A stretch of DNA of 64,000 nt from Daucus carota subsp. sativus (lineage: Eukaryota; Streptophyta; Magnoliopsida; Apiales; Apiaceae), in contig NC_030381.2 of NCBI RefSeq assembly GCF_001625215.2, positions 46,498,689 to 46,562,688 on the forward strand. The letters are read 5' to 3'. Of this stretch, positions 57,769-64,000 are shown piece by piece. Both the position numbers and the translations under genes were made by a program. Each line of letters begins with the position of its first letter. The first letter of the stretch is position 1. The notes under the pieces are model-generated. The model did not search any database and was not told where the DNA came from. It saw only the letters and a list, made by a program, of their open reading frames with translations.

Positions 57769-58594
57769 TATGGTTGAGCATTCGGTCGGTTCAGTCCAGA
57801 ACTGGACCGAATCGAAAGAACCGAAAACTGAATTAGAAATTTTTCCCAGACCGAACTGGACCGAAATTATCTTATGGACCGAACCGGTTCGATTCTTTCT
57901 CTAAGAACCAAATTTTTTGGGAAAAAAATGAAAAACTAAATTGAAACTGGTGAATTTTAAACAACATTTTATCACCTCCAGCCTCCGAGCACTGGCACAC
58001 AGCATCCGGACAATAATTTTACATATTTAAAGATCAAGTTCAGACATTAAACAAATTGCAGGCTATGGTAGCCGCCTTCGTATCCTACAAAAATTTGGAT
58101 TGAGAGGAGATTTATCAACGAACCTTTGATTTGATTCCTTAAACTTGATTCTCCGATTCTGAAATTTAAATCTTCGATTCTTGAAGTGAATATTTTATCT
58201 ATCTCTAACGATGGAAATCTGTGATTGTGAATCTGAAAATTATCTATCTCTAACAATTGTAATCTGTGATAATGAATCTGGAAATAGCGACGCTTGATTT
58301 TGTGATTGGACTAGGGTTTATGTGATGCAGTTGCTGAATGCATATAGTCGTTTGAGAATATACAAAGTAGTACAGTGTCTAATTTAACTATCCATTGACA
58401 TATATTTTATTTAATATATTAATACAAAACGTTCGGGTTTTTTCGGTTTGGAATCGAAATTGTTCTGAAAAGACCAGACCGAACTGAACTTTAATTCGGT
58501 TTGAACCGAAGAACCAAATGGACCGAATTTACAAAAAAATTGGAATCAAACTGTAACACATTTATACGGTTCGGTTCAGTTTTGCTCATCCTAC
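57769..58594. mobile_element. ACCGAACCG-rich non-autonomous DNA transposon
   Basis: The left end (GGTTGAGCATTCGGTCGGTTCAG) recurs inverted at the right end (CGGTTCGGTTCAGTTTTGCTCATCC), and both subterminal regions carry repeated GGACCGAA / AACCGAA motifs. CTCGATT(A/T) sits just outside both ends and may be an 8-bp duplication of a hAT-type element, but the exact termini are uncertain. Confidence 0.6.
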
Positions 58595-58609
58595 TCTCGA
58601 TTTTTAATT

Positions 58610-58840
58610 TCAACCAACAGGTTCTGGTTCACCACGCCTAAAAAAGGGGTCCAATAAATAGCGCTCGAAAAAAGAAGCGAAGAATAATACTCTAATACGA
58701 TGAGTACGTGAGGTGAATAAAGTGGTTATAGCGCACGGTGTTTTCGATCTCCGTACATTGAACACTGTTTGGGCATGACCACCCCGCTGGTCCATCTGCG
58801 CCAGCCTTGCAAGTTGCACATAGCCACCAAACTCATATAA
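58610..58840 (-). other. compositionally distinct segment, possible organelle-derived insert
   Basis: About 230 bp of near-balanced base composition between AT-rich repeats. The minus strand is open for 69 codons (MQLARLAQMDQRGGHAQTVF...FERYLLDPFFRRGEPEPVG), and a second frame reads MCNLQGWRRWTSGVVMPKQC. Composition and style recall plant mitochondrial DNA, but I cannot name a matching gene. Confidence 0.35.
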
Positions 58841-58849
58841 TTATTATAA

Positions 58850-59690
58850 TATTACTAGCTTATAGCCCGTGCAAGGCACGGGAGCTTTTTAATTATTTAT
58901 AAACTTTTTAAATATATTTTAAATGGTGTGGAAAAATTTAATTTATAAATAATAAATTAAAATTTTCAATAAAATAAAATTCGAAATTATGATTTGTTTG
59001 TAAGTTAGAACTTTGGTAAATACATCATCACAGCCATTAATGGTTTCAAATAAATTATTTTAATCAAGCAATTCCTTTTCTCGTATGTATCATGCCAAAG
59101 TATTAAATTCTATCTATCAAATTTTAATATATTTTGAGTGGAATACATTATGCCAACTCCTATTAGATTATATTAATAAATGTGTTTTATATTAAAATTA
59201 TTATAATGTGATTTAAATATTTTTCAAAAAATTTATATGGTTCTAAATTAAAATTGATAAACATAATTTGTTTTGAATTAAGAAAAGGAATCATAAATAT
59301 GCAATAAGAAGGTAGAATCTATTTTGGATTAAGAAAATTTTTTTGTATTTGTTTCTCACATAAATCCGGCTTATTAATTTTAAAATATATTATAAAAAAA
59401 TTGTGACGGTGAGATTTATATGATTCTACGAATAAAACTGGTAGGAAATATTTATTTAGGATTAAAAAAAATCATATACATGTGAAAGACAGAATTTGTT
59501 TTGGATTCAGAAAAGGAATTATAAACATGCAAGTAGATATCAGTTGCCTTCTAGAACAGAATTTAATTTTGTTCCAATCTAACGGTGCTTATTTGTTCCA
59601 TATAAGATCCAACGGATGATAAGCTTTTGGACCAAAGGACCATGCGACCAAATTATCTCCCTTACGCTTATTATATATAAGTATATAATT
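58850..59690. repeat. possible non-autonomous transposon with a terminal GCCCGTGC hairpin
   Basis: TTATAGCCCGTGCAAGGCACGGGAGC (hairpin GCCCGTGC/GCACGGG) marks the left side, a sequence that I recall as a common start of plant dispersed repeats. The right limit is guessed at the CTTATTATATATAAG palindrome near 59670. No coding capacity is seen. Confidence 0.4.
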
Positions 59691-59916
59691 TGATATTGGA
59701 TTACCAGTTACCACCTCCGCTAGCAGTTATTTTCGTTTATTAACCCTTTTTTGATTACTTGATATGTATTTTAGCATATACGTAAAATATTTATAAATTA
59801 CTGTTTAGAATTTTAGTAAATAATGATTTTAGGGACCGTTCGACCTATTTCAAAAAACTAAAAATTCATAAAACACTAATCAGTCATATCTGATACTAAT
59901 AACATTAGCACTTAAA

Positions 59917-60404
59917 CAGAGCCGGGCCTGAGGGTGTGCAGAGTGTTCGACGGAACAGGGACCTAAAATATCAGGGGCACATTTTTTTTATGTAGGTTTA
60001 TATATATGTATAGTCAAAATGAAAAAAATAGCTAAAAAAGTAAATTTTATTTTTAAGATTATAAAATTGTAAATGAAAAAAAATTAAAAAATGTTATACA
60101 CTTCAATAATTTTTAAATGTTATCTTAAGTAAGTTATATAAATTCTAAAAAATACTAATATCATAATCATGTTAATAGAAATAAATACTTGCATTGAAAA
60201 TAATGGCATTGAAAATTGTAAGAGTTACCCTGCTCTCGAGATAAAATTCTAATTTAACTGCTAACTTCAATGACTTCATTAAAATTCTACTTATACTATT
60301 TTTTTTCTTTCTTGATGACCATATGCAATATTATATCATTAAAATAATGATTCAATCTTTAGTAACTAATTTATTTTAAATTATATTTATTTTTAATTTA
60401 TACA

Positions 60405-60451
<47 letters not shown>

Positions 60452-60922
60452 TATGAAACAAGTAATTTAAATATAAAATGCATTGAATAATGGGTTTATA
60501 TAATTTTAAAACAAGTATACCTCTAATATAAATTAAAATTGTTAAAGTTGCTGAAATCATACTTGAGGTCAACAATGTCGCAGGAGAGATTGAATGGATT
60601 AGCACTGTTATCCATAGAAAATAGTTTGCTAGAGAATGTAGATTATAAAAATATTATTAGTGATTTTGCTTCAAAAAATGCTAGAAGAACAATTTTCAGA
60701 TAATTTTATATTATTTATGTACTTGTTTTATTTCTCAACAATTTTCAGTTAATTTTTGTAATATGAAAAAAATATTTTATGCACTTTAATTGTGATATGA
60801 TTTTTACAGTTTTGTGTCATTTTTATTATTTCATGTACTTATATTTTTAGACTATTAGGGTAGTATTAGGGCACACTTTTTACATTTTGCACAGGGCACA
60901 ATAAATCTCAGGCACGGCCCTG
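59917..60922. mobile_element. hAT element remnant with intact ends and 8-bp duplication
   Basis: Ends CAGAGCCGGGCCTGAG and CTCAGGCACGGCCCTG (TIRs with three mismatches) are flanked by CACTTAAA at 59909-59916 and 60923-60930, the 8-bp duplication of hAT elements. The 1006-bp body is mostly AT-rich, includes an (AT)n run near 60410-60447, and keeps the C-terminal piece of a transposase. Confidence 0.92.
60527..60703 (+). pseudogene. hAT transposase C-terminal fragment (ZMYM1/TTF-type, dimerisation region)
   Basis: A 58-codon open stretch reads LLKSYLRSTMSQERLNGLAL, LSIENSLLENVDYKNIISDF and ASKNARR. The RSTMSQERLNGLA(L/I)LSIE block is the conserved C-terminal dimerisation motif of plant hAT transposases of the TTF zinc-finger type. 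All upstream catalytic sequence is lost, so the element is non-autonomous. The fragment starts after a stop, without a methionine start of its own. Confidence 0.85.
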
Positions 60923-60930
60923 CACTTAAA

Positions 60931-62050
60931 ATGATTTATCAGATATTTTAAATTGTCACCAATGTGACTAATGATCTGTTAGGATTGCTATTAAAAACTA
61001 CTGTGGTGTTAAAAAATTATTGTAAAAAAAGGTTTTGTTAGGAAATCAAATATTTGTTTTGATATTTACATATATTAAGTTATAATATAAAAAGTAAAAT
61101 TTTTGATGAAATTTGATATTGAAATTTATAACAAATCCCTTTTATCAGTTTTTTCTAAAAATAGAACTAAAAGATGTTCTTTATTTTTATTTTTAAATTT
61201 ATCAAATAGATTTTGGTGTTTTTTTGCTTGCATAACACCATCGAATGGAGTCTAAAGAACCGGTATCAGAATCCTAATACAAGAATAAGATTTTGAGAAA
61301 ATAATACTGGCACTCACATTGCACACAATGATGGCTGAGCGTGCTGAGCTAGCGTACCACACATGAATTACAATGACATCCAAATCTGAAGCATCTACAT
61401 GTTGGGTGCCAAATGACAAGCATATTTACATAACTCAAGATTCTACAGGGAGATCTCGAGCACATACTAAAAACCATTCAACAAATTACAAATTCGAGCC
61501 AATCAGGGTTAAGATCTACAAAAACGTAGTAAAAGCTGAAACAAGATCAATCTTGTCTAGCTTTTGAACCGAGCTCACCCAACATATCTCATATATCCTA
61601 GCTAGCATATAGCCACTTGGTCTTGTATATCTTATTTTCAATACTTAAGCCCTTGAAATCCAATAAAACAAGAGACCAGATCACTCTACTTTCTGTATCA
61701 TCCTGCGCTTTTTGTGTACAAGGAAATAAGGTGAAGGTGATGGCCAACAGTGATTTCACAATGTTTCAGAATAGATGAACAGGAATCAACCAAAAGAAGA
61801 AAGCATGTGATCATCTATGTGTTATTATTGGGGTCATCTAAGACATCCTTTTCTGTGTCTGATCACTTAATGATGTTGTTGGTTTTCAAGTCTTGTGTCA
61901 ATAACTTGTTGCCAACTTGAGTCAAGTGTCGAACAGGGAGATATCAAGAACAATCGTATTAATTTGTTCATTTAAATAAGATTGGTAAGTATGTAAATGA
62001 TTATTATTACTGCAACCAACAAAAATGGTCCATCTTGGTCACTTCGAATA
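60931..62050. other. intergenic sequence
   Basis: A less AT-rich stretch (61.2-61.9 kb) has a 64-codon frame at 61373-61567 without motif. No gene or element was recognised. Confidence 0.45.
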
Positions 62051-62282
62051 CTCCCACCGTTTTGAAATATCGGTAGCTTATTTTTTGACACACATTTTTA
62101 AGTCTTTTAACCAGATAGTAAAAATCATTATTTTTAAAATTTTCATTTTCTGAATTATAATATTAATCATATATTTTTATTGAAAAAAAATTTCAAAAAT
62201 AATGATTTTAACTATGCAGTCAAAAGACTTAAAAGTGTGTGCCAAAAAGTCAAACGATTTATATTTCAAAACAGACAAGTAG
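62051..62282. mobile_element. diverged Stowaway-type MITE
   Basis: CTCCCACCGTTTTGAAATAT on the left and ATATTTCAAAACAGACAAGTAG on the right are imperfect inverse copies, and pairing continues inward (GACACACATTTTTAAGTCTTTT / AAAAGACTTAAAAGTGTGTG). TA precedes the left end at 62049-62050. Confidence 0.7.
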
Positions 62283-62349
62283 TCGATTTAGCAAGTCAGA
62301 TTAAAAGACCCTTGACATGAGAGATCAACTGAATTCATTTATAAAATGA

Positions 62350-62840
62350 ATTAATTATCAAGTTGGTAACCGAAGTAGTGGGCTTAATGTACCAGGTTGG
62401 TTACTAAACTCAAAATGGTCAGTAAAATCACCATAAATATCAAACACATTGAAATATGAGTTCAAATAGTAAAAATATTATTTATAAAATTTTACACATT
62501 ATTTTTAAATGTTACCACAACCAACTAAAAAGTTATGACTTCTAGTAATTAAAATAATATATTTATATTTTATCAAGTTTATTTATTATTTATATATTAT
62601 TATATAGTTATTTTTTTGTTTTAATTAAAAATAAATAATAAATAAACTTGATAAAATCTAAATATATTATCATAAATATTAGAAGTCATAACATTTTACT
62701 TGGTTTTGGTAACATTCAAAAATAATGTGTAAAACTTTATAAATAATATTTTTATTGCTTGAACTTATATTTCAAGGTATCCGTTTGATATTTATGACCA
62801 CTTCAGTGACCATCTTGATACCGTTTTGAATTATCATGGT
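62350..62840. repeat. long inverted-repeat element (arms about 200 bp)
   Basis: From about 62400 to 62600 (AATGGTCAGTAAAATCACCATAAATATCAAAC ... TTTATCAAGTTTATTTATTA) the sequence is repeated inverted from about 62630 to 62815 (TAATAAATAAACTTGATAAA ... GTTTGATATTTATGACCACTTCAGTGACCAT). A short AT spacer separates the arms. It is probably a foldback-type MITE; no target duplication was fixed. Confidence 0.75.
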
Positions 62841-63625
62841 GAATCGTTGATTTATATTTGTTGAAATTTATTTTTATTATCAAAAAAAAAATGACCGAGA
62901 TTTTTTTTTCTTTTTTTCCTTAAGAATCTCCGACTTCCAACCGCGAGTCGTAAGTTATAACCAAAATGTGAAGATACGAAGGATTTCAGAATAAAAAGGT
63001 AGCATCATACATCAGTTTACCCTTATGTGATAAGAAAAATGTCGAACTTCTGTCAAAGACTCAGAAATTCAGGTCTTACTAAAAAGAACAAATTTAAAGA
63101 AAAAATGGCAAAAGGACTGTAAGAAAAGAAAGAAAGAGAATAGAGTGGGGAACGGAAGCTAAAAACGCGTGTATCATGAATTAACCTTTTTTCCCCCGAC
63201 GCAGTGCAATGTGTTAACTTAATACTGCCGAAATATAAATAAAATTAGATATAAAAGAACTAATATTTCTTTTTGAAGTTTAATTAATTTGGTGGTGGCT
63301 TAAAGATTCTTTTTATTCGAACCGTTAGCCAGCAGTCTGGCACCATGGTTGTTTTTTTCCATGATTGAAGCTGCCTGTTAACACCATAATTCCTTATCTA
63401 CTTTGAATTATCTACATGGGAGTAACTTTTTGTAAATATTTTTACTAAGGCTCCGTGATACTGTATTCATTGAATTTTCAAAGTTACGGAGAGGCTCCAA
63501 AGATTCAACTGAAAGTCTGTGTGGATTCGAATAAAAGAGTTATTGCAAATTCAAAATAGTATTTATTTTAAACCACGGAGAGAGCGTGAGGCCATTCTGC
63601 CAAAATTCACGCCTGTGAGTGATTT
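62841..63625. other. intergenic sequence
   Basis: AT-rich; no gene or repeat ends recognised. Confidence 0.5.
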
Positions 63626-63675
63626 AGAAGGTAGTTGTGTGTTCTGTCAAAAAAAAAAGAGAAGGTAGTTGTGTG
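63626..63675. mobile_element. minute retro-insertion: TTCTGTC plus poly-A with 16-bp target duplication
   Basis: AGAAGGTAGTTGTGTG occurs at 63626-63641 and again at 63660-63675. Between them is only TTCTGTC, about ten A and a G. It has the same tail and the same duplication length as the insertion at 6335-6386. Confidence 0.8.
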
Positions 63676-64000
63676 AACAGCTATCTTCTTCTTGTTGTTT
63701 ACGTATCGTTTAGGGGGTTTTGGCAGCAACCATAAATATAATCATCTTAATAACCGTCAAAGTGCTAAATAATTAGCATAAAACACGACAAGTTAATCCC
63801 CTAGACATGCAGATTAGAGGCTATATTATATATTACTGTTTCTCACATTGACAATGGCTAACATTGAGCAACAAATCACGCCCCGTTAATTTACTAATTT
63901 TCAATTTATTCGTGAGAAAATAGTGTGACTGCTCAATTAAAAATAAAGTTCATGACATCAATTTTGTATTCATAGGTGAGAAGTACGTTCACATCACATA
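63676..64000. other. intergenic sequence
   Basis: AT-rich; nothing recognised up to the window end. Confidence 0.5.

Noticed and set aside
1-64000. CRISPR array, bacterial operon or viral genome
   Set aside because: Introns, plant gene families and plant MITEs throughout. No spaced repeats of CRISPR type were seen.

Overview
The window is nuclear DNA of a flowering plant. Genes carry GT-AG introns, intergenic DNA is AT-rich and full of MITEs, and the products include plant-only families (MORF editing factor, PPR protein, dirigent proteins, ARO armadillo protein, plastid phylloquinone prenyltransferase, bifunctional aspartokinase/homoserine dehydrogenase). The proteins look eudicot; I cannot name the species from sequence alone.

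Layout. 1-3.5 kb: intergenic, with a 130-bp tandem duplication at the left edge and several MITEs. 3.9-9.4 kb: two secreted Ole e 1-type, proline-rich cell-wall proteins on + flank a dead SUVH-type histone methyltransferase copy on -. 10.1-21.1 kb: an amidase family cluster of two complete genes (+ at 11.3-13.2 kb, - at 17.6-19.7 kb) and two relics (10.2 kb, 21.1 kb), arranged tail-to-tail around MORF8. 21.5-28.5 kb: two dirigent genes, the first split by a very young Ty1/Copia element with two LTRs that read identical. 29.7-31.4 kb: an intronless PPR gene. 33.6-38.0 kb (-): an 11-exon DHNA phytyltransferase (ABC4/MenA). 40.1-42.0 kb (+): an ARO protein. 42.6-51.8 kb (-): an 18-exon aspartokinase/homoserine dehydrogenase. 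51.8-64 kb: no host gene, but a graveyard of DNA transposons: two Tourist-like elements (TTA duplications), a long-TIR Mutator-like element (10-bp duplication), a hAT element with an 8-bp duplication and a transposase tail, and a possible organelle-derived insert.

The genes do not form a pathway. Several share the plastid: MORF8 (organelle RNA editing), ABC4 (vitamin K1), AK-HSDH (Thr/Met branch of the aspartate pathway). Others act at the wall or apoplast (Ole e 1 proteins, dirigent proteins, possibly the amidases, which begin with secretory-type leaders). Exon maps were built by hand from splice sites and reading-frame continuity; every multi-exon CDS given here closes in phase. I found no convincing new molecular system. 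The most informative features are the recent retroelement insertion into a dirigent exon, the amidase family expansion with a shared promoter module, and two minute retro-insertions with the same tail and 16-bp target duplications.
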